From contig JALSGW010000408.1 of the NCBI GenBank assembly GCA_026982585.1, positions 1 through 8,077 of the forward strand: a stretch of DNA of 8,077 bases, read 5' to 3'. This document shows, in pieces, positions 1 through 6,018 of this stretch; positions within the stretch are counted from its first letter, which is position 1, and the number at the start of each line of letters is the position of its first letter. Position numbers and translations under genes: made by a program. The notes beneath the pieces are model-generated. The model was not told the origin of the DNA, ran no database searches, and worked only from the letters and a program-made list of their open reading frames with translations. The DNA comes from Alphaproteobacteria bacterium. GTDB taxonomy: Bacteria; Pseudomonadota; Alphaproteobacteria; Geminicoccales; Geminicoccaceae.

Positions 1-351
1 TGCGAGCGTCCGAAGCCTTTCCGCAAGCTCGCCCAGCCCCGGCTCCGGCACCCGCTCCGATTCCGGCGCCCGTCCCGCCCGCCGACGCTGGCGCAGCAGC
101 TTCTGCGCGCCCTTGATCGTGTACCCTTCCTCCCGAAGCAGCACCTTGATCTCGCGCAACAGCGCCACATCCTCCGGGCGGTAGTAGCGTCGCCCGCCGC
201 TGCGCTTGAGCGGCCGGATCTGCGGGAACTTGGTCTCCCAAAAGCGCAGCACATGCGGCTCCACCCCGAGCTCCGCCGCCACCTCGCTGATGGTGCGAAA
301 GGCGGTGCGGGCCTTGCTCGAAGCCTCGGGCGGCTCGCCGCCGGAGTTCAC
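1..351 (-). CDS. MerR-family transcriptional regulator, N-terminal 117 residues (cut by left edge)
   Basis: This is the start of a leftward gene whose C-terminus lies outside the window. I translated it by hand from a GTG at 351-349. Residues about 18-85 form a MerR-type winged helix-turn-helix: TISEVAAELGV, then HVLRFWETKFPQIRPLKR, then GGRRYYRPEDVALL and EGYTIKGAQKLL. Residues 88-115 are basic and then Glu/Pro-rich, looking like a linker. The GTG start overlaps the ihfA stop codon as GTGA, and a GAGGA lies just upstream, so translation is probably coupled to ihfA. A MerR gene directly after ihfA is a known arrangement in alpha- and gammaproteobacteria; the RFWETKF/RPLKR wording is the alphaproteobacterial style. 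The ligand and targets of this subgroup are not evident from sequence, and no metal-binding cysteine appears in the visible part. Confidence 0.88.
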   Translation of the reverse strand, partial: MNSGGEPPEASSKARTAFRTISEVAAELGVEPHVLRFWETKFPQIRPLKRSGGRRYYRPEDVALLREIKVLLREEGYTIKGAQKLLRQRRRAGRAPESERVPEPGLGELAERLRTLA

Positions 352-650
352 GATTCCTCATCCCGATTGAGCCGCGCCCTGAGCGCCTGGGACGGGCGGA
401 AGACCAGGGTGCGGCGGGGTGCGATGGGAACCTCCTCGCCGGTGCGGGGGTTGCGCCCCACCCGCGGCCCCTTCTGGCGCACGAGAAAGGTGCCGAAGGA
501 GGCGATCTTGACCACCCCCTCGCGCACCAAAGAGGCGGCGATCTCGTCGAGAATGGCGTCCACAAAGGCCTGGGATTCGCTCCGGGAGAGGCCGATCTCC
601 CGGTACAGCGCATCGGCCAGCTCCGCGCGGGTCACCGTTCGCCCGGCCAT
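348..650 (-). CDS. ihfA: Integration host factor subunit alpha
   Basis: A 100-residue HU/IHF-family DNA-bending protein that works as a heterodimer with IhfB in the nucleoid, in recombination and in sigma54-type promoter architecture. The sequence begins MAGRTVTRAELADALYREIGLS, has the conserved core VKIASFGTFLVRQK at residues 47-60, and the beta-arm GRNPRTGEEVPI at 65-76 with Pro68, the residue that intercalates into DNA in this family. The C-terminal helix VFRPSQALRARL (83-94) is typical of IhfA. An in-frame upstream start at 695 is possible, but it would lie inside the predicted promoter spacer. The start at 650 has GGAAGGG at 661-655 and gives the usual family length. The gene overlaps the following merR start by four bases. 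Its upstream neighbour is a divergent rluC-type gene, not the pheT or fabH often found before ihfA. Confidence 0.96.
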   Translation of the reverse strand: MAGRTVTRAELADALYREIGLSRSESQAFVDAILDEIAASLVREGVVKIASFGTFLVRQKGPRVGRNPRTGEEVPIAPRRTLVFRPSQALRARLNRDEES

Positions 651-679
651 CCAGCCCTTCCGTTCGCTGATGCCGCGAA

Positions 680-708
680 ACCCTAAGAGGTTCAATGGGT
701 TCCGTCAA
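680..708 (-). promoter_or_regulatory. Predicted sigma70-type promoter of ihfA-merR
   Basis: On the minus strand TTGACG (708-703) is followed after exactly 17 bases by TAGGGT (685-680). The -35 box matches consensus at five of six positions; the -10 box keeps the key T, A and final T. Transcription would begin near 673, giving a short leader of about 22 bases before the ATG at 650 that still includes the ribosome binding site. This supports the 650 start and an independent promoter for ihfA. Confidence 0.6.
690..702 (+). promoter_or_regulatory. Possible IHF binding site within the ihfA promoter
   Basis: The stretch contains TCAATGGGTT (692-701), which fits the core TCAANNNNTT of the IHF consensus WATCAANNNNTTR, while the first two bases and the last base of the full consensus do not fit. 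It sits between the -35 and -10 boxes of the predicted ihfA promoter, where bound IHF could block RNA polymerase. IHF autorepression is known in E. coli; here it is only inferred from position and a partial match. Confidence 0.3.
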
Positions 709-792
709 GTAACCGGACGCAAGCCCGATGATCCCGCACCCCAGCGGTGGATCCCCAGGACCAGCCGCGCCAAATCTGCAGTCGCGGAGGTG

Positions 793-1809
793 ATGGCGGG
801 CGGAGCCGCAATATTGAACGCCGGACAGCTCCTGCGCCTAGTGCAGCCCGAGGAGGAGGGCCAGCGCCTCGACCGCTGGCTCCGTACCCGTTTTCCTGCC
901 CTCTCCTTCGCCCGCCTGCACAAGCTGCTGCGCACCGGCCAGATCCGGGTGGACGGCCGTCGCGCGCGGGGCGACCTGCGCCTCAGGGCCGGTCAGCAAA
1001 TCCGCATCCCGCCCGCCCTTTTGGCCCTCGAGGCGGATCGGAGCGCACCGCCCGCGCCGGATCCGGTCTGGCGGCGCTGGCTTGTCGAGCGCATCCGCTA
1101 CGAGGACGAGGCCCTTTGGGTGGTGGACAAACCGGCCGGGCTGGCGGTGCAGGGCGGCCCCAAGACGCCGCACCATCTCGATCGCATGCTGACCGCGCTG
1201 GCCACCGACGGACGGCGCCCGCGCCTCGTCCACCGGCTCGACCGGGACACCGCCGGGCTCTTGGTGGTGGCCCGGGATGCCGCCGCCGCGCGGGCGCTGT
1301 CCCAACTGTTCCGCAGCGGGCGGGTGCGCAAGCTGTACTGGGCGGTGGTATTGGGCCTGCCGCCCCGCGCTGTGATGACGGTGGATCTGCCGCTGGCCAA
1401 GCAGGGCGCACCCGGTCGGGCCCGCGTGGTCCCGAACGCCCCCGGCGCCAAACCGGCGCGCACCCGGCTTCGGGTGGTGGGGCGGGCCGGCAAGGTGGGC
1501 GCGTGGCTCGCGCTCGAGCCCGAGACCGGCCGCACCCACCAGCTCAGGGCCCATCTCGCGGCCCTCGGCTGCCCCATCCTCGGCGACCGCAAATACGGCG
1601 GGGACGCGGCGGTGCGCGCCGATGCGCCCGCCGGGCTGATGTTGCAGGCGATGGAGCTGGACTTCCCCCATCCCCTGCGCGGCGGCCGGGTGCGGGTGCG
1701 GGGCGAGGCGGCGCCCCACCTGCGCGAGGCCCTCGCCTGGCTGGGCTTCAGCCCCGAGGATCCGCCGCTTCCGCCCTGGCTTGATGATCTCCCCGGCCGA
1801 ACCGCCTAG
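793..1809 (+). CDS. rluC: RluA-family 23S rRNA pseudouridine synthase, RluC type
   Basis: A 338-residue cytoplasmic enzyme that isomerises specific uridines in 23S rRNA to pseudouridine; RluC acts at the positions equivalent to E. coli U955, U2504 and U2580. An S4 RNA-binding domain spans residues about 25-75 (RLDRWLRTRFP, then LHKLLRTGQIRVDGRR). The catalytic domain follows: VVDKPAGLAVQ (110-120), the catalytic motif LVHRLDRDTAGLLVVA (145-160) with Asp150 as the active-site aspartate, ETGRTHQLRAHLA (244-256) and GDRKYGG (264-270). All key residues are present and the length is normal. The frame stays open far upstream, but homology begins near residue 20. GGAGG at 786-790 lies very close to the ATG at 793, and a TTG at 814 with GGCGGAG before it is an alternative start. 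The gene is divergent from ihfA and convergent with the permease gene. The exact RluC versus RluD target choice is inferred. Confidence 0.9.
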   Translation: MAGGAAILNAGQLLRLVQPEEEGQRLDRWLRTRFPALSFARLHKLLRTGQIRVDGRRARGDLRLRAGQQIRIPPALLALEADRSAPPAPDPVWRRWLVERIRYEDEALWVVDKPAGLAVQGGPKTPHHLDRMLTALATDGRRPRLVHRLDRDTAGLLVVARDAAAARALSQLFRSGRVRKLYWAVVLGLPPRAVMTVDLPLAKQGAPGRARVVPNAPGAKPARTRLRVVGRAGKVGAWLALEPETGRTHQLRAHLAALGCPILGDRKYGGDAAVRADAPAGLMLQAMELDFPHPLRGGRVRVRGEAAPHLREALAWLGFSPEDPPLPPWLDDLPGRTA

Positions 1810-1899
1810 CCCACCCCAGCTCCGCTCCGGGCAAAGGCCGCGGCGCCAGCGCCGGCATGCGCCGATCCTCCGCCATCCGCCGACCCGGCGCCTGCCGCT

Positions 1900-2856
1900 T
1901 CACCGCTCTGGGCTGCGGGGCGATGCCTCCCGTCCCACCGCGACGGCGAACAGCAGGACGAGGAGCAGATAGGGAAACACCCGCAGGGTCTCGTTCGCCA
2001 CCGTGATGGTCTCGGCAAGCGGAACGCCCCGCAGACGGGTCTCGAGGACGTCCGCGAAGGCGACCAGCAGGCACAGCGCCAGTCCCGGCCCGGGACGCCA
2101 TCTCGCCAGGGCGAGGGCGGCCAGGGCGAGATAGCCCCGCCCCGCGGTCAGCTCGCGCACGAAGCCGGCATATTGGGCGAGGGCGAGATCGGCGCCGGCG
2201 ATGCCGGTCAACATCCCGCCCAGCACCAGGGCCTCAGAGCGCAGGCGCGATACCGACAGGCCGGCCGCAGCCGCCGCCAGCGGCCGCTCCCCCGCCGCCC
2301 GCAGCCGCAGGCCGAAGCGGGTCCGCTCCATGAGCAGAACCACCGCCGGCACCGCAAGCAGGGTGAAGTAGAAGAACGGGCGCTGGCCGGAGATCAGATC
2401 CCGCAGGAGCGGCCCCAGCATCGGCACCGCGGCCGGCGCTTCCGCTCCTGGGAGCCCGAGCGGGCCGAAGCGTGCTTCCGGAGTGAGGACCGATAGCCGC
2501 TCCGGATCGCTGAACCAGGCCCGGGCGAGGGTGGGTGTGAGACCTGCGGCGACGACGTTGATCGCCATGCCCACGGCGAGCTGCTCGCCCCGCGTGCGCA
2601 AGGGAGCGCAGGCCTGCAGCAGCGCCAGGGTCGCGGACGCGCCCAGGGCTGCGACCAGACCGGCCCAGGCGGATCCGGAGAGCTGGGCCGCCGCGGCGGC
2701 GGCGAAGGCGCCGGCGAGCATCCGGCCCTCGAGCGCGAAGTCGACCACCCCCGCCCGCCGCGCGAGCAGCCCGGCGAGTACGGCGAGCACCAGCGGCACC
2801 GCCGCGCGCAGGGTGCCGTCGGTAAGCCTCAGGAGCTCCGCGCCAAGCCCTTCCAC
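1900..2856 (-). CDS. ABC transporter permease, nucleoside/simple-sugar type (NupQ/YufQ-like, BPD_transp_2 family)
   Basis: A 318-residue, strongly hydrophobic inner-membrane protein with about eight to ten predicted membrane segments. Recognisable family motifs are ALEGRMLAGAF (41-51), the cytoplasmic loop RTRFGLRLRAAGERP (178-192) that contacts the ATPase, and TAGRGYLALAALALARWRP (237-255). These fit the second permease of importers that work with a BMP-type lipoprotein and a double ATPase to take up nucleosides or related compounds. The start is a GTG at 2856 with GGAG five bases upstream; no other start codon occurs between it and the upstream in-frame stop at 2892. It lies 43 bases after ilvD on the same strand and was probably co-transcribed with it. 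No ATPase, partner permease or binding protein gene is in the window, so its transporter partners must be elsewhere or missing. The sequence shows no frameshift or truncation. The substrate cannot be assigned. Confidence 0.82.
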   Translation of the reverse strand: MEGLGAELLRLTDGTLRAAVPLVLAVLAGLLARRAGVVDFALEGRMLAGAFAAAAAAQLSGSAWAGLVAALGASATLALLQACAPLRTRGEQLAVGMAINVVAAGLTPTLARAWFSDPERLSVLTPEARFGPLGLPGAEAPAAVPMLGPLLRDLISGQRPFFYFTLLAVPAVVLLMERTRFGLRLRAAGERPLAAAAAGLSVSRLRSEALVLGGMLTGIAGADLALAQYAGFVRELTAGRGYLALAALALARWRPGPGLALCLLVAFADVLETRLRGVPLAETITVANETLRVFPYLLLVLLFAVAVGREASPRSPER

Positions 2857-2899
2857 CTCCGCTCCGGCCGGACGGGTTTCCCCCGAGCCTTACCTCCGC

Positions 2900-4627
2900 C
2901 TAGAGATCCGGATAGGCCACCACCTCGCCGCGCGCCCCCGGATGGGTGACCGCACCCTTGAGCGCCGAGCCCACCGTCTGGGCGTACTTCCACAGCGCGC
3001 CGGAGCCGTAGATGGTGTCCTTGGGTTTCCAGGCGGCGCGCCGCTCGGCCAGCTCCGCCTCCGGCACCTCGAGATCGAGGGTTCCGGCCTCGGCGTCGAT
3101 GCGGATGACGTCCCCGTCCCGAACCAGCGCGATCGGGCCGCCCACCGCCGCCTCCGGGCCCACATGGCCGATGCAGAAGCCCCGCGTCGCACCGGAGAAC
3201 CGTCCGTCGGTGACGAGCGCCACCTTCTCGCCCATGCCCTGGCCGTAGATGGCGGCGGTGATGGCGAGCATCTCCCGCATGCCGGGCCCGCCCTTGGGCC
3301 CCTCGTAGCGGATCACCAACACCTCCCCCTCCCGGTAGCGGCGATTGTAGACCGCCTCGGCGGCCTCCTCCTCGGAGTCGAACACCCGCGCCGGGCCGCG
3401 GAACTGCAGGCTCTTGAGGCCGGCCACCTTGACGATGGCGCCCTCCGGGGCGAGCGAGCCCTTGAGGCCGACCACCCCGCCCCAAGGGGTGATGGGGTCG
3501 GACACCGGCCGCACCACGTCCTGGTCGGGGTTCCAGGGGAAGGCTTCCAGGTTTTCGGCGATGGTGCGGCCGGTGACGGTGAGGCAGTCGCCGTGCAGAT
3601 AGCCGCCGTCCAACAGCGCCCGCATGATGAGCGGCACGCCGCCCACTTCGGCGAGGTCCTTCATCACATAGCGGCCGGCGGGCTTGAGGTCGGCGATGTA
3701 GGGGGTGGAGCGGAAGATTTCGGCGACGTCGAAGAGGTCGAAATCCACCCCCGCCTCGTGGGCGATCGCCGGCAGGTGGAGGGCGGCGTTGGTGGAACCG
3801 CCGGAGGCGGCGACGACCCGGGCGGCGTTCTCGAGCGCCTTGCGGGTGACGATGTCGCGCGGGCGGATGCCGAGCTCGAGCAGTTTCATCACCGCCTCGC
3901 CCGACCGCTCCGCCCATTTGTCGCGGGTCTCGAAGGGCGCCGGGATGCCCGCCGAGCCGGGCAGGGCGAGGCCGATCGCCTCGGAGACGCAGGCCATGGT
4001 GTTGGCCGTGAACTGGCCGCCGCAGGCGCCCGCCGAGGGTGCCGCCACCTTCTCGAGCGCCTCGAGCTCGGCGAGGTCGATCTCCCCCACCTCGTACTTG
4101 CCGAGCGCCTCGTAGACGTCCTGCACGGTGACGTCGCGGCCCTTGAACTTGCCGGGCAGGATCGAGCCGCCGTAGAGGAAGATGGCCGGAACGTTGAGCC
4201 TGAGCATGGCCATCATCATCCCCGGCAGGGACTTGTCGCAGCCGGCCAGGGTCACGAGCGCGTCGTAGGCGTGCCCGCGCACGGTGAGCTCCACCGAATC
4301 GGCGATCACCTCGCGGGAGACCAGCGATGCCTTCATGCCCTGGTGGCCCATGGCGATGCCGTCGGTGACGGTGATGGTGGTGAACTCGCGCGGCGTGCCG
4401 CCGGCACGCGCAACCCCCACCTTGGCCGCCTGCGCCTGGCGGTGGAGGGCGATGTTGCAGGGGGCGGCTTCGTTCCAGGCGGTGGCCACGGCGACGATGG
4501 GCCGGCTGATGTCCTCGCGGGTGAGGCCCATGGCATAGTAGAAGGCCCGGTGCGGCGCTCGCTCCGGCCCCTCGGTGGCATGACGGCTCGGCAGCTTGGA
4601 TTTGTCGAAGACGGTGATGGTGGGCAT
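2900..4627 (-). CDS. ilvD: Dihydroxy-acid dehydratase
   Basis: A 575-residue cytoplasmic iron-sulfur enzyme that dehydrates 2,3-dihydroxy-isovalerate and 2,3-dihydroxy-3-methylvalerate to the 2-keto acids, the third common step of valine, isoleucine and leucine synthesis. Three cluster cysteines are visible: Cys57 in WNEAAPCN, Cys130 in LAGCDKS and Cys202 in GACGGQF. Asp89 (VTDG) and Lys132 are in the Mg-binding region, and TDGRFSGATRGFCIGHV (473-489) carries the catalytic Ser478. The sequence belongs to the shorter APHRAFYYAMG/PCN branch found in cyanobacteria, plants and many alphaproteobacteria. Characterised members of that branch carry a [2Fe-2S] cluster, unlike the longer 616-residue E. 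coli form. The ATG at 4627 has GGGGAGG about nine bases upstream. No other ilv gene is adjacent. The antisense strand is open over most of its length, which is a codon-bias effect. Confidence 0.97.
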   Translation of the reverse strand: MPTITVFDKSKLPSRHATEGPERAPHRAFYYAMGLTREDISRPIVAVATAWNEAAPCNIALHRQAQAAKVGVARAGGTPREFTTITVTDGIAMGHQGMKASLVSREVIADSVELTVRGHAYDALVTLAGCDKSLPGMMMAMLRLNVPAIFLYGGSILPGKFKGRDVTVQDVYEALGKYEVGEIDLAELEALEKVAAPSAGACGGQFTANTMACVSEAIGLALPGSAGIPAPFETRDKWAERSGEAVMKLLELGIRPRDIVTRKALENAARVVAASGGSTNAALHLPAIAHEAGVDFDLFDVAEIFRSTPYIADLKPAGRYVMKDLAEVGGVPLIMRALLDGGYLHGDCLTVTGRTIAENLEAFPWNPDQDVVRPVSDPITPWGGVVGLKGSLAPEGAIVKVAGLKSLQFRGPARVFDSEEEAAEAVYNRRYREGEVLVIRYEGPKGGPGMREMLAITAAIYGQGMGEKVALVTDGRFSGATRGFCIGHVGPEAAVGGPIALVRDGDVIRIDAEAGTLDLEVPEAELAERRAAWKPKDTIYGSGALWKYAQTVGSALKGAVTHPGARGEVVAYPDL

Positions 4628-4660
4628 GAGCGCTGACCTCCCCTCGCACGCGCACGGGCG

Positions 4661-4689
4661 AGCATACCCGCACCCGCCCGGGCTGGCCA
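4661..4689 (-). promoter_or_regulatory. Candidate promoter of ilvD
   Basis: On the minus strand TGGCCA (4689-4684) and TATGCT (4666-4661) are separated by 17 bases, each matching four of six consensus bases. The predicted start of transcription near 4654 would leave a leader of about 27 bases containing the strong ribosome binding site. The -35 box overlaps the region just beside the Nudix stop codon. The 67-base gap shows no leader peptide or attenuator hairpin, so classical ilv attenuation is not seen. Read-through from the Nudix gene remains possible. Confidence 0.35.
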
Positions 4690-4694
4690 GCGGC

Positions 4695-5123
4695 TCAGCC
4701 CCGCCGCAGACGGGCGAGCTCCAAGACCCGCCGCGTCTTTTCCCACAGGCCGAGCTCGCCCCATGAGGCGGGAGCGAACCAGCCGACCGCGGCGGCGTCG
4801 CTCATGGCGCGGGCCTCGCCGTCTTCGCTCTCGGCCATGAAGTCGATCAGCACGTAGTGCCGCGTGAGCCGGCCGCGGGCGTCCCGCTCGATGGAATCCA
4901 CCACCTCGAGCAGCTCCAGCCGCCCGACCGCGAGGCCGGTCTCCTCGAGAAGCTCCCGCCGCGCCGCCGCCCGCACCTCCTCGCCCGGCTCGACGAGACC
5001 GCCCGGAAGCGACCACTGGCCGGCCCGGGGCGGTTTCGCCCGCCGCACCAGCAACACCGCATCGCCCCGCCACACCACCACGCCCACGCCCACGAGAGGA
5101 TGTGCCGGATGGCCTCGCCGCAT
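4695..5123 (-). CDS. Nudix hydrolase (ADP-ribose pyrophosphatase-like, COG1051 type)
   Basis: A 142-residue cytoplasmic Nudix enzyme that should cleave a nucleoside diphosphate linked to another group, releasing a monophosphate. The full Nudix box lies at residues 42-64 and fits GX5EX7REUXEEXGU exactly: Gly42, Glu48, Arg56-Glu57, Glu60-Glu61 and Gly63. It is preceded by the usual GQWSLPGG strand (35-42). The N-terminal VGVGVVVWRGDAVLLVRRAKPPRAG and the C-terminal part with AAVGWFAP fit the small ADP-ribose/NADH pyrophosphatase-like subgroup, but substrate cannot be read from sequence. The ATG at 5123 has GGAGG four bases upstream. It lies 67 bases before ilvD on the same strand and is divergent from the YqaA-type gene, with a 142-base region between them. 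Confidence 0.92.
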   Translation of the reverse strand: MRRGHPAHPLVGVGVVVWRGDAVLLVRRAKPPRAGQWSLPGGLVEPGEEVRAAARRELLEETGLAVGRLELLEVVDSIERDARGRLTRHYVLIDFMAESEDGEARAMSDAAAVGWFAPASWGELGLWEKTRRVLELARLRRG

Positions 5124-5208
5124 GGTTCCTCCCGCGCCCGTTCCGGACTCCAGGTCGCACCCCCATGCGGCAACGGCAAGGTCGAAGCGCGGGGGCGGAG
5201 CTCGCCCC

Positions 5209-5236
5209 TTGAGCGCCAGCTTGCCCCTGGTCTAAG
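5209..5236 (+). promoter_or_regulatory. Candidate promoter of the YqaA-type gene
   Basis: TTGAGC (5209-5214) and TCTAAG (5231-5236) are 16 bases apart, each matching four of six sigma70 consensus bases. Transcription would begin near 5243, about 23 bases before the GTG start. The match is moderate and is supported mainly by its position. I could not find an equally good promoter for the divergent Nudix gene in the same region. Confidence 0.33.
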
Positions 5237-5265
5237 CCGGGCCCGGCCTTTCCCGGGACCGATCG

Positions 5266-5844
5266 GTGCTGCAGAGGCTCTACCGCTGGACGCTGCGGGC
5301 CGCCGCCCATCCCCGGGCGACGGCATGGCTCGCTCTGGTCGCCTTCCTCGAAAGCTCCGTCTTCCCCATCCCGCCCGATGTGATGATCGTGCCGATGGCC
5401 CTCGCGCGCCCCGAGCGCGCCCTTCGCATCGCCGCGGTGGCGACGGCGGCGAGCGTGCTCGGCGGGCTGTTCGGCTATGCGATCGGCTATTTTCTGTTCG
5501 AATCGGTGGGCCGGCCGGTGATCGCCCTCTACGGCTATGAGGCCGAGTTCGCCCTCATGCAGGCCTGGTACCGGGAATACGGTCTGTGGGTGGTGATGAT
5601 CCTCGGCTTCACCCCCATGCCCTACAAGGTCGCCACCATCGCGAGCGGGGTGCTGGCCTTCGACCCGCTTCTGTTCCTGCTGGGCTCGCTGCTCAGCCGC
5701 GGCGCGCGCTTCTATCTGGTGGCGGGGCTTTTGCGCTGGTTCGGCGAACCCCTGCGGGCGTTCATCGAACGCAGGCTCAACTGGCTCGCGACCGGGTTCG
5801 TGCTGCTGCTTTTGGGAGGCTTTCTCGCGCTGAGCTGGGTGTGA
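5266..5844 (+). CDS. YqaA-type DedA/SNARE-associated (VTT domain) inner-membrane protein
   Basis: A 192-residue integral membrane protein of the DedA superfamily (PF09335), whose better-known members act in membrane homeostasis and lipid carrier flipping. Visible motifs are FLESSVFPIPPDVMIVPMAL (27-46), where the acidic residue and paired prolines are the family signature; GGLFGYAIGYFLFESVG (66-82); ILGFTPMPYKVATIASG (112-128); and SRGARFYLVAGLLRWFG (144-160), with the conserved arginines. A last hydrophobic segment covers residues 173-191. The start is a GTG at 5266 with GGGA at 5255-5258, and the MLQRLYRWTLRAAAHPRA N-terminus aligns with the usual beginning of alphaproteobacterial YqaA proteins. 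In many alphaproteobacteria this gene lies near dsbB; that neighbour is not seen here. The specific transported or flipped substrate is unknown. Confidence 0.9.
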   Translation: MLQRLYRWTLRAAAHPRATAWLALVAFLESSVFPIPPDVMIVPMALARPERALRIAAVATAASVLGGLFGYAIGYFLFESVGRPVIALYGYEAEFALMQAWYREYGLWVVMILGFTPMPYKVATIASGVLAFDPLLFLLGSLLSRGARFYLVAGLLRWFGEPLRAFIERRLNWLATGFVLLLLGGFLALSWV

Positions 5845-5895
5845 GGGTCCGGAGCCGGAGCAGGCGCCCGGTCCGAGCGGCGGGCCTGGTCTTGC

Positions 5896-5953
5896 GGCGG
5901 CCGGGCGAGTTGTGGTGAGAGTCCGGTCAACTTTTTCTCAACTCTTGGCCGCC
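5896..5953. repeat. Composite inverted repeat with a T-rich loop
   Basis: GGCGGCC (5896-5902) pairs with GGCCGCC (5947-5953), and inside it GAGTTG (5907-5912) pairs with CAACTC (5939-5944). The two stems of 7 and 6 pairs are joined by a small internal loop (4 and 2 bases) and enclose a 26-base loop containing TTTTT (5932-5936). It lies between the YqaA-type gene and the secreted-protein gene, in the only clearly T-rich patch of the window. It could be a transcription terminator variant, a leader structure for the downstream gene or an operator. The T run is in the loop, not after the stem, so it is not a standard intrinsic terminator. Confidence 0.45.
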
Positions 5954-5955
5954 AC

Positions 5956-5995
5956 CCTGAGGGCGATGCGGCGAGCCTGAGGGCTGGGCGGCGGA
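5956..5995 (+). repeat. Imperfect 20-base tandem repeat upstream of the secreted-protein gene
   Basis: CCTGAGGGC occurs at 5956-5964 and again at 5976-5984. Extending each copy to 20 bases gives 15 of 20 identities, including GCGGCG in the same place in both copies. The pair ends about 23 bases before the chosen ATG at 6019, where a repeated operator or a leader element could act. Chance in GC-rich sequence cannot be excluded. Confidence 0.4.
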
Positions 5996-6018
5996 GCGTG
6001 CGGGCCTTGGAGGGATGG

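Noticed and set aside
253..792. N-terminal extension of the RluC-type gene back to 253
   Set aside because: This part is antisense to merR and ihfA, shows no similarity to the family, and the S4 domain begins only after 793.
1810..1899. Bidirectional terminator between the convergent RluC-type and permease genes
   Set aside because: The region is GC-rich with several possible short palindromes, but no stem is followed by a T tract on either strand.
2483..4636. Long rightward open frame of about 717 codons opposite ilvD and the permease
   Set aside because: It lies antisense to the clearly conserved ilvD gene, has a His/Gly/Asp/Arg-rich composition with no recognisable domain, and is explained by GC-biased third codon positions in ilvD.
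4628..4694. Leader peptide or attenuator before ilvD
   Set aside because: The gap is only 67 bases and contains no small frame rich in Ile, Leu or Val codons and no paired alternative hairpins.
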